DNA of 64,000 nt from Thiotrichaceae bacterium UBA973. GTDB lineage: Bacteria > Pseudomonadota > Gammaproteobacteria > Eutrophobiales > Eutrophobiaceae. Below, piece by piece: positions 1-8,349 of this stretch. Numbering within the stretch: the stretch's first letter is position 1; every line of letters begins with the position of its first letter. The translations under genes were made by a program, and so were the position numbers. The stretch spans positions 115,521 through 179,520 of the forward strand of contig DBBX01000028.1 of the NCBI GenBank assembly GCA_002292815.1. The letters run 5' to 3'. The notes beneath the pieces were generated by a model that saw only the letters and a list, made by a program, of their open reading frames with translations, had not been told where the DNA came from and made no database searches.

Positions 1-855
1 TAAACGATTGAGTCGCTCAATATCACCATCACCTAGCTGACTTGTTTCATAATATCCTCCACCTGAGCTGGCCATAATGCGGAGTACTCCTTGATTCAGC
101 TTCGGAACCACAATAGTCCCTGCTTTATCTTTTAGAAAGCCACCATCGCCTAGTTTTACAGGGGCACCTTCTTCAGTACCTATACCTAATATAGAGACCT
201 TATAGCCACGTCGATTGGTTTTACTGAAAGCCTTCTCAAACTGTCTATCGATTTCATCTGTAACTAGTAAAATATGCCCTTCACCGTTACCTGCCTGTTT
301 TAATAACTCTGCGGCTTTTTCCATAGCAATCTCAGTATTGCTCCCAGGGGCAGGCATAATCTGTGGTGTCAGTGCAGTAAGCTGAGATTTAATCGTTTTA
401 ATATCATCTGTTAACGGTGTTACTGTGAAGGCATCGCCTGCGTAGACAATTAGAGCCGTCTGTCCTTCTTGTCTTAGATCCAGGAGATCAGAGATCTTGA
501 ATCGCGCACGCTCAAGTCGACTTGGTTTAATATCATCGGCATACATTGAGTAAGAGAGATCCATTGCAATCACTAATGCGGACTCTTTTTCAAAGACGGG
601 TTCGGGCAGGCGTTCCCAGCTTGGCCCCGCCAAGGCAATGATCATTAACAAACTGACAAAGCCAAACAGTGTTATGTTGGTGTATTTTTTTGCGCCCGTT
701 CTACCCACTAATATATAGGGTAATAATGCCGGATCGCAGACACTCTCCCAATGCTTATTGATTAAGTGACGTTTAGCCAACATCCACACTAATAAGATCA
801 CGGGTATCAGGGCGATAAACCAGTAGGGTCGAATGAAATGAAATTCAGACAGCAT
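1..855 (-). CDS. BatB-like von Willebrand factor A membrane protein (partial, C-terminus beyond window)
   Basis: The reading frame starts with ATG at 855-853 and stays open to the window edge, so about 285 residues are visible. Two membrane segments near residues 9-25 and 60-75 frame an N-terminal region, followed by a periplasm-type VWA domain with the MIDAS signature DLSYSM. The start codon overlaps the stop of the upstream BatA-like gene (TAATG), which indicates translational coupling. The arrangement matches BatB of Bat (Bacteroides aerotolerance) operons, whose members are thought to act at the envelope with a MoxR chaperone ATPase; the exact function is unsettled. A C-terminal TPR region, common in this family, would lie outside the window. 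Confidence 0.85.
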   Translation of the reverse strand, partial: MLSEFHFIRPYWFIALIPVILLVWMLAKRHLINKHWESVCDPALLPYILVGRTGAKKYTNITLFGFVSLLMIIALAGPSWERLPEPVFEKESALVIAMDLSYSMYADDIKPSRLERARFKISDLLDLRQEGQTALIVYAGDAFTVTPLTDDIKTIKSQLTALTPQIMPAPGSNTEIAMEKAAELLKQAGNGEGHILLVTDEIDRQFEKAFSKTNRRGYKVSILGIGTEEGAPVKLGDGGFLKDKAGTIVVPKLNQGVLRIMASSGGGYYETSQLGDGDIERLNRL

Positions 856-1862
856 TACGCTTCACCTCGTGCATTAACGACTCCTGAGGAATGTCTCATC
901 AAGATAACAATGCACATTAGTACTAATGCGATTGCTAATGGCCAATAAAATAATGCTGTTTGCGGTCTGAATCGTTGCACATCTTTTTCTATCGGTTCAA
1001 GCTCATCTAACAAAGCATAGATCTGTTCAAGCTGTACTGTGTCTCTCGCGCGAAAATATCGCCCACCGGTTTTATCTGCAATGGCACTTAAGGTTTTTTC
1101 ATCGAGATCGGCGGAAGGATTAACACGTCGGGAACCAAAGATTGAGCGTACGATCATTTCATCTGCACCGATACCAATCGTGTAAATCTTCATGTTTTCG
1201 CGAGCAGCTAATTCAGCTGCTGCGAGCGGCTCAACTTCACCGGCAGTATTTGCCCCATCGGTTAATAATATTAATACCCGACTTTTCTCATCTTGATCAC
1301 GCAGTCGTTTAACCGCCAAGCCTATCGCATCACCAATTGCCGTAGATTGTCCCGCCAAGCCTATGGCTGATTCATACAACAATGTTTTAACGGTAAAACG
1401 ATCAAAGGTTAGTGGGGTTTGCAAATAAGCCTGTTCACCAAACAGAATCAATCCAAGTCGGTCACCTACTCGCCGTTCAATAAATTCCCCAGCAACATAT
1501 TTGGTTGCCGTTAGTCGATTAACTTTGTCATTCTTTATGATGAAGTCTTCCTCTTCCATGCTGCCTGACAGATCAACAGCTAACATCAAATCACGACCGT
1601 TGATAGGTATATCAATAAAATCACCTAGCCATTGCGGACGCGTAGCCGCAGTGACTAAGCAACACCAGGCAATAATAGCCATCCAGATCAATCGTCGTTT
1701 AACATCGACATAATGATCATCATTAGAATGCATGCTGAATTCTGCTAAAAAAGGAACGCGTAGAGCTGCTTCATTAACCACTTCGGCAGGCTGTAAGAGA
1801 AAACGGATGATCAGTGGCAATGGTAACAACGCTGCAATCCAGGGCCATTCGAAATTAATCAT
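855..1862 (-). CDS. BatA-like VWA domain membrane protein
   Basis: This 335-residue protein has an N-terminal membrane region (residues about 7-22 and 58-76), a VWA domain carrying the metal-binding motif DLSGSM near residue 95 and TDGAN near 200, and a C-terminal hydrophobic helix (about 303-322). That is the standard BatA layout: two short N-terminal helices, a periplasmic VWA domain and one C-terminal anchor. It overlaps DUF4381 by 4 nt upstream and the next VWA gene by 1 nt downstream, so the run is a coupled operon. Paired BatA/BatB proteins with MoxR and DUF58 are widespread in proteobacteria and linked to envelope or oxidative stress tolerance. Assignment to the family is firm; the cellular role is inferred. 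Confidence 0.9.
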   Translation of the reverse strand: MINFEWPWIAALLPLPLIIRFLLQPAEVVNEAALRVPFLAEFSMHSNDDHYVDVKRRLIWMAIIAWCCLVTAATRPQWLGDFIDIPINGRDLMLAVDLSGSMEEEDFIIKNDKVNRLTATKYVAGEFIERRVGDRLGLILFGEQAYLQTPLTFDRFTVKTLLYESAIGLAGQSTAIGDAIGLAVKRLRDQDEKSRVLILLTDGANTAGEVEPLAAAELAARENMKIYTIGIGADEMIVRSIFGSRRVNPSADLDEKTLSAIADKTGGRYFRARDTVQLEQIYALLDELEPIEKDVQRFRPQTALFYWPLAIALVLMCIVILMRHSSGVVNARGEA

Positions 1863-2362
1863 TTCTTAGCCCCCCTGCGTTTACCAACTGACTCGACCCA
1901 GGAGCCAATTAGCGCGAGCAACTCATTACTATTAAACTCTGGATCGGCTTGATATGGCGCCTCAATGAGAACGCGACCGATACCATTATCGAATTCATTC
2001 TTATCTGAATATTGATCTAGAAACTTCAACCACTCTTCCCCGGTCAATCCCGCAGATTCCTCACGAGGAAAAATACTGATACTCAAACGCCGTATTAATT
2101 CCGACAGTTCTTTTATCAGGTTTGATTTATCCTGATTGATATTAAAATCAGTTTCTATTCGTGCCAATTCTTGTTTGGCCAAATAGAGCGCTGATATTTT
2201 GTGGTTGCGATAACGTCGAATGAAATACGTCGTTGATAACACGAATATAACAAGCAACAGGAGTAATGCCCACCATCCCGGTGCTAGAGGCCACCACGAA
2301 ACAGGATCGGGTAAATGGATATCGCGTAGTGGTAAGCTCGCTGGATCACTGCCCTGCATCAT
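1859..2362 (-). CDS. DUF4381 domain-containing membrane protein
   Basis: A 167-residue protein with one strong membrane helix at about residues 29-48 (WWALLLLLVIF) and a cytoplasmic charged helical domain containing EEWLKFLDQ and a C-terminal basic end. DUF4381 proteins are almost always found between DUF58 and BatA genes, as here. It shares 4-nt stop/start overlaps with both neighbours (ATGA type), which argues for strict stoichiometric translation. No enzymatic motif is visible. It probably serves as an assembly or scaffold component of the Bat membrane complex; that role is inferred from gene order only. Confidence 0.85.
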   Translation of the reverse strand: MMQGSDPASLPLRDIHLPDPVSWWPLAPGWWALLLLLVIFVLSTTYFIRRYRNHKISALYLAKQELARIETDFNINQDKSNLIKELSELIRRLSISIFPREESAGLTGEEWLKFLDQYSDKNEFDNGIGRVLIEAPYQADPEFNSNELLALIGSWVESVGKRRGAKK

Positions 2363-3288
2363 CTGGAACGGAGGCCTTCTTTAATCACTTTTTCAGGGTC
2401 GTCTTCTGTGCGACAACAAAGATAGTTCATATGACATGATCGTGCTGTCTTTATTAATAATTCTTTATGCGCATTAAATTTATGCGTGTGGTCATCTATG
2501 AGCTTTTGATTATGCGTATCAAATTCTAATTCTTGTTTTCCATTGGTAATCCGATAATTTCCAGCAGGCGGCAAGAATTCTTCCAGCCAATCATAGATAT
2601 GCACCATAACCACTTCATTATGCTGTCGCATCCGAATAAGATGAGAGCGACAGTTTTCATCAAGTCCGCGAAAGTCACTCAACATGATGACCATACTGCC
2701 GGGCTTCACCAATCGACGCAGATTGATTAATGAGTGTAATAAACCTTGTTGATTTTCTTCATAACTAGCGGGCTGTTGCCAACTGGGATGCTCTACCATG
2801 TGTTTAATCAGTCTTAGTACTGCAGATTTCCCTCGTTGCGGTTTTAATTCGTGATGAACTGTATCGGAAAATACTATGCCACCAACGCGATCGCCCTGTC
2901 GTTGCGCAGTCCAGGCAAATAAACTGGCAAGTTCAGCTGCAATAACGGACTTGAATTTACCACGCGTCGCAAAAAACATAGGTGATCGAAAATCCACCCA
3001 AAGATGAACTGGACGTTCACGTTCTTCTCGAAATAATTTTGTATGTGCTTTACCCGTTCGAGCAGTTACTCGCCAATCGATGTTTCGAATATCATCACCG
3101 GGTTGATATAATCTTGACTCATCATACTCCATGCCTCGCCCTTTAAAGGCCGATTGATAATCACCCGCTTGCAGCGCGCCAATTAATCCGGATTTAAGCG
3201 ATAAACCACGACTTTTTTTACTCAAGGCGATCAAACCTGCCGTTGTGATATTCGCCGGTGTTGGAATTTGTTCAGGTACTACAGCCAT
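2359..3288 (-). CDS. DUF58 domain-containing protein (MoxR-associated)
   Basis: A 309-residue soluble protein without signal peptide. It carries the DUF58 signature around residues 50-90 (GRGMEYDESRLYQPGDD followed by IRNIDWRVTARTG) and a VWA-like Rossmann fold behind it (WVDFRSP, then VIMLSDFRGL). DUF58 proteins sit next to MoxR ATPases and are thought to present substrates or metal cofactors to them. The gene begins 11 nt after the MoxR stop codon and overlaps the DUF4381 gene by 4 nt, so all members are very likely co-transcribed from a promoter beyond 4262. Confidence 0.92.
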   Translation of the reverse strand: MAVVPEQIPTPANITTAGLIALSKKSRGLSLKSGLIGALQAGDYQSAFKGRGMEYDESRLYQPGDDIRNIDWRVTARTGKAHTKLFREERERPVHLWVDFRSPMFFATRGKFKSVIAAELASLFAWTAQRQGDRVGGIVFSDTVHHELKPQRGKSAVLRLIKHMVEHPSWQQPASYEENQQGLLHSLINLRRLVKPGSMVIMLSDFRGLDENCRSHLIRMRQHNEVVMVHIYDWLEEFLPPAGNYRITNGKQELEFDTHNQKLIDDHTHKFNAHKELLIKTARSCHMNYLCCRTEDDPEKVIKEGLRSR

Positions 3289-3299
3289 GGCAACAATTC

Positions 3300-4262
3300 T
3301 CAGGGTACAGCTATACGTGATATTAACTCTGATATAACGGTATCAGTCGTAATACCCTCTGCCTCCGCTTCATAATTTAAGATCAAACGATGGCGTAACA
3401 CTTCGTGAGCAACAGCTTGAACATCTTCAGGACCGACATAATCACGTTGTTGTAACCATGCATGGGCTCGCGCACATCTATCTAGGGTAATAGTCGCTCG
3501 TGGACTGGCGCCATATTGCAACCACTGATTCAGATCATCCCCATAGACACGTGAATTTCTTGTCGCGAGAACAATCTGTAATAAATACTGTTCAATATTA
3601 TCTGCCATATACAAGGACAAGACTTCATCACGAGCAGTAAATATATCTTGCTGTTTTACCGGTATCATAGCCTCAGGCGCTGATGATTGTTTCGCTTCAG
3701 CTCTAGCCAACTTTAAAATCCCATGTTCTTCTTCGGCGTTGGGATAATCTATCGTCACATGCATCAGAAATCGATCCAGCTGTGCTTCAGGTAAAGGATA
3801 AGTACCTTCCTGTTCGATGGGATTTTGTGTTGCCATCACCAGAAATAAGCCCGGCAAAGAATAGGTTTTCTTACCAACGGTAATTTGTCGCTCAGCCATT
3901 GCCTCAAGTAGGGCTGACTGAACCTTGGCCGGCGCACGATTGATTTCATCGGCAAGCACCAAGTTATGAAATAAAGGTCCTTGTTGAAACACAAAACTGC
4001 CTTCTTGCTGGCGATAGATCTCGGTACCGGTTAAATCAGCGGGCAATAGATCCGGCGTAAATTGAATACGGTGAAAATCACCTTCAATCCCATCGGCCAA
4101 GACCTTGATCGCTCTGGTCTTTGCCAATCCCGGCGCACCTTCTACCAGTAAGTGACCATCAGCCAGTAAGGCAATCAATAAACGGTTAACCAATTGTTCC
4201 TGGCCAATAATGTGCTCTCCAATATAGGATTGGAGTCGGTGAATTTCGGAAATGACAGACAT
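3300..4262 (-). CDS. MoxR-family AAA+ ATPase
   Basis: This 320-residue protein has a complete AAA+ core: Walker A GAPGLAKT near residues 41-48, Walker B region LADEINRAP near 105-113, and the sensor segment ATQNP near 144. The C-terminal AAA lid (AAA_lid_2) contains GASPRATITL. MoxR proteins are chaperone-like ATPases that mature or insert cofactors into VWA-domain partners. It is the first gene of the minus-strand Bat operon and its partners DUF58, DUF4381 and two VWA proteins follow immediately. Length and motif order are normal for the family. Confidence 0.95.
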   Translation of the reverse strand: MSVISEIHRLQSYIGEHIIGQEQLVNRLLIALLADGHLLVEGAPGLAKTRAIKVLADGIEGDFHRIQFTPDLLPADLTGTEIYRQQEGSFVFQQGPLFHNLVLADEINRAPAKVQSALLEAMAERQITVGKKTYSLPGLFLVMATQNPIEQEGTYPLPEAQLDRFLMHVTIDYPNAEEEHGILKLARAEAKQSSAPEAMIPVKQQDIFTARDEVLSLYMADNIEQYLLQIVLATRNSRVYGDDLNQWLQYGASPRATITLDRCARAHAWLQQRDYVGPEDVQAVAHEVLRHRLILNYEAEAEGITTDTVISELISRIAVP

Positions 4263-4449
4263 AGTTAACTCTTATTTTTGTATTAGTTGTTATTGACAAT
4301 TAAATTAAGGGAAATATCCCTTAGATTCTGCGGGATAGGTCGATGTTTCCTATTAAGCCACTCTCGCGGCATAAATCACATCCATGTAGTGCTGTCCTCT
4401 CATGACATTAATACTTCCTTGTAAGTCCTCCTGTTCGCACTATATACGA

Positions 4450-4465
4450 CCGCCATGGATGGCGG
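4450..4465. repeat. Perfect 16-bp inverted repeat CCGCCATGGATGGCGG
   Basis: Seven-base arms around GG form a strong short hairpin. It belongs to the repeat mosaic and is not followed by a T tract, so it is unlikely to be a standard terminator. Confidence 0.7.
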
Positions 4466-4485
4466 AAGTTTCGAAAGTGTAGGAC

Positions 4486-4503
4486 GTTTACATGGATGTA
4501 AAC
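4486..4503. repeat. Perfect 18-bp inverted repeat GTTTACATGGATGTAAAC
   Basis: Eight-base arms around GG, only 20 nt after the previous palindrome and sharing its central CATGGATG. The shared centre suggests both are modules of one repeat family. Confidence 0.7.
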
Positions 4504-4775
4504 GGTTGAAATTGTCAGGAACAAAATTTACAGTAATTTTAGCCCATTACATACATGTAAATCGCCGCTCAATCGCTGCCACTTCGGACTCCTCGGCAAC
4601 GGGTTCATGAGTTGCTCTACCTCCTACATCCATGTAGTCCTATCCTCTCATGACACTAATACGTCCTTGCATGTCGTCCTGCGCTCGCAGCGCGTACATT
4701 ACATCCATGCAAATAACAATTCATGTATTATCTCATTCAAAACAGATGTTTCAAAGTTTGTGAGGACAATCCACC

Positions 4776-5100
4776 ATGAAGGAAACACATGATTTTGCCC
4801 AACGCGTAAGCTCTGGTGATGTTTTATTCGGCACCCTAGTGAGTTTACCATCACCAAAGAGAGGTGAAATACTCGCCAATGTCGGCTGTGACTGGCTATT
4901 TATTGATACCGAACATGGTTCCTTCAACCCTCAACAGGCACAATCCATGTTAAAAGCTGCTGCCCCCATGTGTGATTCGTGTAAGCGCTGAAGCTGTATT
5001 ACCATATAAAGAACGAGGCTTTACTCTATTAACCACCGGTGCTGATACGACTTTCTTGATGAAATCAGCATCTGAAACACTCAAGGATATTCGTGGCTAA
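4776..5100 (+). pseudogene. Broken HpcH/HpaI-type aldolase (frameshift plus internal deletion)
   Basis: The first 67 codons match the N-terminus of HpcH/HpaI aldolases (2,4-dihydroxyhept-2-ene-1,7-dioate aldolase family), including LFIDTEHGSF. At a C run near 4965-4970 the frame is lost; removing one C gives AAAPCVIRV, the expected next strand of the fold. The sequence then jumps straight to the family's C-terminal end (RGFTLLTTGADTTFL, stop at 5098-5100). Roughly 140 central residues are absent. This is therefore a decayed gene with both a +1 frameshift and a large internal deletion. It lies between two blocks of palindromic repeats, which may have mediated the deletion. Confidence 0.8.
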
Positions 5101-5464
5101 AAAAAACATTATGGGCCTGGGCACTATCAATACAATATTAAATACAGCGCCGATCGTAATTCAGGGCGCGACAAGCTTAATAAAACTGATACGTGATCAG
5201 GGCAATGATAATAAGCCTGAAGAAGAGATACCTGAAACTATTAAAGGGATAAAAGATGAAGTTGAGCGACTTCATCAGCGGTTGGATACGAATGACGAAT
5301 CCAATGTCGAACAAATAAAATTGATAGAGGAACTTGCACGGCAAAATGAATCGCTTGCTGGACAATTGAAAAAAACGATTACTCATCAAAATAGAATTAC
5401 CATTGTCGCCATCATAGCTGCCCTTCTATCAATAATATGTCTTGTCGACTTTATATCATTATGA
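5093..5464 (+). CDS. Small coiled-coil protein with C-terminal membrane anchor, unknown function
   Basis: A 123-residue frame starting with GTG at 5093, preceded by AAGGAT about 6 nt upstream; an internal ATG at 5111 is an alternative. It overlaps the last codons of the aldolase remnant by 8 nt. Residues about 40-90 are charged and heptad-like (EVERLHQRLD, IEELARQNESLAGQL), predicting a coiled coil, and residues about 102-121 form a hydrophobic tail helix. The layout suggests a tail-anchored cytoplasmic coiled coil. I do not recognise the family. Balanced charged residues and a proper ribosome site favour a real gene, but its position in a decayed zone leaves doubt. Confidence 0.6.
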   Translation: MAKKNIMGLGTINTILNTAPIVIQGATSLIKLIRDQGNDNKPEEEIPETIKGIKDEVERLHQRLDTNDESNVEQIKLIEELARQNESLAGQLKKTITHQNRITIVAIIAALLSIICLVDFISL

Positions 5465-5489
5465 TTTTGACAGAATATTTATTCACACA

Positions 5490-5655
5490 GCCGCTACGGA
5501 CTCCTCGGCAACGGTTCCATGCGTTGCTCTACCTAATGCACACCCTTCAAGGGGGGCATCGAAGTCCATGCAGTCGTATCCTCTCGCGGCATTGCCGACA
5601 TGGATACAGGCATTTAGGATTCCTCGGGAACAAAAATCCTTACAATAAGTGCATA
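5490..5655. repeat. Palindrome-rich intergenic repeat mosaic (right block)
   Basis: This stretch repeats the element found at 4585-4620 (CGGACTCCTCGGCAACGG, then GCGTTGCTCTACCT) and the TCCTCTC core of 4384-4440 and 4631-4688. With the left block it flanks the broken aldolase and the coiled-coil gene. Short overlapping frames here show no protein-like composition. Confidence 0.65.
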
Positions 5656-5661
5656 TAGATA

Positions 5662-5970
5662 ATGAAAAAGGTTTATAGCAGCGACAATACGATAATGGCA
5701 GGACACGTTCATAGCATTCTGGAGGCTAATGGAATTGATTGTCATTTACGCAATATGAATTTAAGCGGTGGGATTGGTGAGCTACCGATCAATGAATGCT
5801 GGCCAGAGATTTGGGTCAATGATGAGTCTGATTATGCCTTTGCCAAACGCTTGATAGATAACATGCTTTCTGAGGCAAAAAAGCAAGATGACTGGCAATG
5901 CCAGTGCGGTGAATTAATTGAAGGGCAGTTTGACGTTTGTTGGTCTTGTGAAAATGAAAGATTAAATTGA
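5662..5970 (+). CDS. DUF2007 domain protein with C-terminal zinc ribbon
   Basis: A 102-residue protein. Residues 1-70 form a DUF2007 (putative signal transducing) domain: MKKVYSS, then AGHVHSILEANGI and PEIWVNDESDY, the usual ferredoxin-like fold of this family. Residues 79-97 contain C-x-C and C-x2-C (CQCG and CWSCEN), a likely zinc ribbon. It starts a plus-strand set: 5 nt later comes another zinc-ribbon protein, then a PBP4 peptidase. No function has been established for DUF2007; regulation of a membrane partner is an inference. Confidence 0.85.
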   Translation: MKKVYSSDNTIMAGHVHSILEANGIDCHLRNMNLSGGIGELPINECWPEIWVNDESDYAFAKRLIDNMLSEAKKQDDWQCQCGELIEGQFDVCWSCENERLN

Positions 5971-5975
5971 TATAA

Positions 5976-6749
5976 ATGTATACTACCTGTCCCAAGTGTA
6001 AGCATGAACGTCAAGCTGAAGAAAAGATAAACCCGGATATTTGCCCTGCTTGCGGTATAATTTTTTCAAAATGGATGAAGCAGAAATTTTCATCTCCAGA
6101 AACAAAAATAACTACCCGTAACAATATTGAAACATCCGTTTTTTCAGGAATTATAAAAACAATCAGCTCAAGCTTGTTTTTTATTGAAGACAAAGTAAAT
6201 CCGTTTATATTTTACGGCAGAGCATTTGTATTTATTGGAATTGCTGTGTGGGGATGGCAGTTTATCAACATGGACTTTATTAATAACCCGACGGAGATAG
6301 GTAGTTCTTTTTTGCATAGAATAAACCTGGTTTTTCATGAAGCCGGACATATAGTATTCATGCCCTTTGGTTGGTTCATGACAAAATTAGGTGGAACACT
6401 TGGGCAATTATTAATGCCTGTAGTTGTTATGCTGACTTTTTTGATAAAAAACAAAAATAACTTTGGCGCATCAGTCGGGCTTTGGTGGTTAGGTCAGAGT
6501 TTTATGGAATGCGCACCTTATATTGATGATGCCTATAATCAACAGTTAGTATTGTTAGGTGGCGTAACAGGTGCCGACAAACCGGGTTATCATGATTGGA
6601 ATGCTATTTTAATTGATATAGGGAAACTCGAATCGCATCGCGAAATTGCGAATTCATTTAACACAACCGGAATAACCCTGATTTTGATAGCTCTTATGTG
6701 GGGTGGTTTTTTACTTTACAAACAATTTAAACATCTTGATTCAATATGA
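5976..6749 (+). CDS. Zinc-ribbon membrane protein with HEAGH motif (putative membrane metallopeptidase)
   Basis: A 257-residue protein. The N-terminus has CPKC at residues 5-8 and CPAC at 23-26, a four-cysteine zinc ribbon. Four or five hydrophobic helices follow (about 78-98, 146-163, 166-180 and 231-247). HEAGH at residues 121-125 matches the HExxH zinc site of metallopeptidases and lies near a membrane segment, as in M50-like intramembrane proteases. HDW at 206-208 and DD at 184-185 could supply a further ligand. The gene overlaps the following PBP4 gene by 4 nt. Protease activity is inferred from the motif only. Confidence 0.7.
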   Translation: MYTTCPKCKHERQAEEKINPDICPACGIIFSKWMKQKFSSPETKITTRNNIETSVFSGIIKTISSSLFFIEDKVNPFIFYGRAFVFIGIAVWGWQFINMDFINNPTEIGSSFLHRINLVFHEAGHIVFMPFGWFMTKLGGTLGQLLMPVVVMLTFLIKNKNNFGASVGLWWLGQSFMECAPYIDDAYNQQLVLLGGVTGADKPGYHDWNAILIDIGKLESHREIANSFNTTGITLILIALMWGGFLLYKQFKHLDSI

Positions 6750-8194
6750 CATTTTTTGATTTAATTTTGAGAGGCCAATTACCTCGACTACTTTTCTGCC
6801 TCACAATGTTCATTGGCAATGATGCTGTTGCTGATCATAGCGTCGAACACTTACCCTCTACTGTCACTAAAATTTTGGCAAAACATAAAGTACCTAAAGA
6901 CTCCATGAGTCTTTATATACTGGAATTCGATTCAAACGACCCACTGGTAGCGTTAAATATTGACACTCCGCGCAACCCTGCCTCGGTCATAAAATTATTA
7001 ACCACTTATGCCGGACTTGATATTCTTGGCCCGAATTATACCTGGGAGACTCACGTACATCTTGATGGAAAATTAACAAACGGCACGCTTGATGGCAATT
7101 TAGTTATTGAAGGAGGCGGTGATCCTTTTCTGGTTAGAGAAGCATTCTGGCATCTGTTGTTTACGCTGCGTAATCGTGGCATACAACATATTAATGGTGA
7201 TCTTCTTATTGATAACGAGCATTTTGAAGATGAACATGGTTCGCCAGCAGATTTTGATAATAAACCTTACCGTGTATACAACACCTTCCCTGATGCTGCA
7301 TTGTTAAATTTTCGAGCACATCAATTTCACTTTATTCCTATGGATAAGAAACTTCACATCTACGCGGACCCACCGTCTTCAAATCTGCAAATCAGGAATA
7401 AGGTGAAATTAGTTAAGGGAGCGTGCAAGGGCAAACATCGACGATTGAAATTTAATGTCCTTAAACAAGGAGCTGTCACCACAGTCGAGTTCAGCGGCAA
7501 TTATCCAAAACGCTGTGGTAATCAGCAATTGTTGCGTACCGTTTTAGCTAATGGTGATTATATCTTTGGTGTCTTCAAGGCATTATGGGAAGACATGGGC
7601 GGCACTATTAATGGGAAATATGGTGAAACTAGTATCGATGACAATAATCCATTTTATATAGTACCCTCCAAACCATTGAGTGAAATCATTACCTATATCA
7701 ATAAATACAGCAACAATGTGATGACCCGACAGTTATTACTTACCATAGGTAAAGAGAATAAAAATAATGTAGGTAACAAGATTGCCGGTCGAAAGGTTAT
7801 ATCGGACTGGTTACAAAATATCAGCATCCCTGCCCCTGAATTGACCATCGAAAATGGTTCTGGTCTTTCCCGTAGTGCTCGAATCACCGCCCGTACGCTG
7901 GCGATGATGTTACAACATGCATTACATAGTCCTTACCAACCAGAGTACTTTTCATCACTTCCCCTAGTCGGTATTGATGGAACCGTCAGAAAACGACTTA
8001 AAGGCATTATCCCTCCAGGCAGCGCCCGTATAAAAACCGGCCTAATAGATAATGTCAGGTCAATGGCCGGTTATGTGAAAAGTAAAAGCAATAAAAATTA
8101 TATTATTGTTTCATTACAAAATTATAAGGGTATTCAAAATACAACCGGTAGACTAGTTCAGGACGAGATATTGAAGTGGTTATATAAACAATAA
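6746..8194 (+). CDS. dacB: D-alanyl-D-alanine carboxypeptidase/endopeptidase, PBP4 (S13) family
   Basis: A 482-residue exported protein with an N-terminal hydrophobic signal (about residues 12-36). The three catalytic motifs of S13 peptidases are present: SVIK (Ser80-Lys83), SNN at 322-324 and KTG at 430-432. The large insert between the first two motifs is typical of PBP4. These enzymes trim or cleave peptidoglycan cross-links in the periplasm. The start codon overlaps the end of the HEAGH membrane protein gene (ATGA), so expression is coupled to it. All active-site residues are present, so it should be functional. Confidence 0.92.
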   Translation: MTFFDLILRGQLPRLLFCLTMFIGNDAVADHSVEHLPSTVTKILAKHKVPKDSMSLYILEFDSNDPLVALNIDTPRNPASVIKLLTTYAGLDILGPNYTWETHVHLDGKLTNGTLDGNLVIEGGGDPFLVREAFWHLLFTLRNRGIQHINGDLLIDNEHFEDEHGSPADFDNKPYRVYNTFPDAALLNFRAHQFHFIPMDKKLHIYADPPSSNLQIRNKVKLVKGACKGKHRRLKFNVLKQGAVTTVEFSGNYPKRCGNQQLLRTVLANGDYIFGVFKALWEDMGGTINGKYGETSIDDNNPFYIVPSKPLSEIITYINKYSNNVMTRQLLLTIGKENKNNVGNKIAGRKVISDWLQNISIPAPELTIENGSGLSRSARITARTLAMMLQHALHSPYQPEYFSSLPLVGIDGTVRKRLKGIIPPGSARIKTGLIDNVRSMAGYVKSKSNKNYIIVSLQNYKGIQNTTGRLVQDEILKWLYKQ

Positions 8195-8330
8195 CTTCTA
8201 AAGTTAAATGGCACTCGCATTTGCGGATTCGAGCTTATCTAAACCTGATTTATGTAAATAGCCGCTACATGCAAAGCTAAAAGCAAGGTGTTTGGGAAGA
8301 CGAGAAAGTGTTTACCTTTGGGTCCTATTA

Positions 8331-8347
8331 ATAAACGAAACGTTTAT
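8331..8347. terminator. Inverted repeat ATAAACG-AAA-CGTTTAT after the OYE gene
   Basis: Seven-base perfect arms lie immediately beyond the stop of the minus-strand oxidoreductase. There is no T tract, so termination is possible but not shown. The convergent dacB gene ends at 8194. Confidence 0.35.
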
Positions 8348-8349
8348 AA

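Larger units (their letters stand above)
4340..4720. repeat. Palindrome-rich intergenic repeat mosaic (left block)
   Basis: The 513 nt between moxR and the broken aldolase hold no gene. They contain two related segments, at about 4384-4440 and 4631-4688, that share CATGTAGT, TCCTCTCATGACA and TAATAC and differ at scattered bases. A third element at 4585-4620 (CGGACTCCTCGGCAAC core) recurs at 5497-5530. Perfect inverted repeats lie at 4450-4465 (CCGCCATGGATGGCGG) and 4486-4503 (GTTTACATGGATGTAAAC). The pattern fits REP/BIME-like non-autonomous repeats rather than a gene. Confidence 0.7.
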
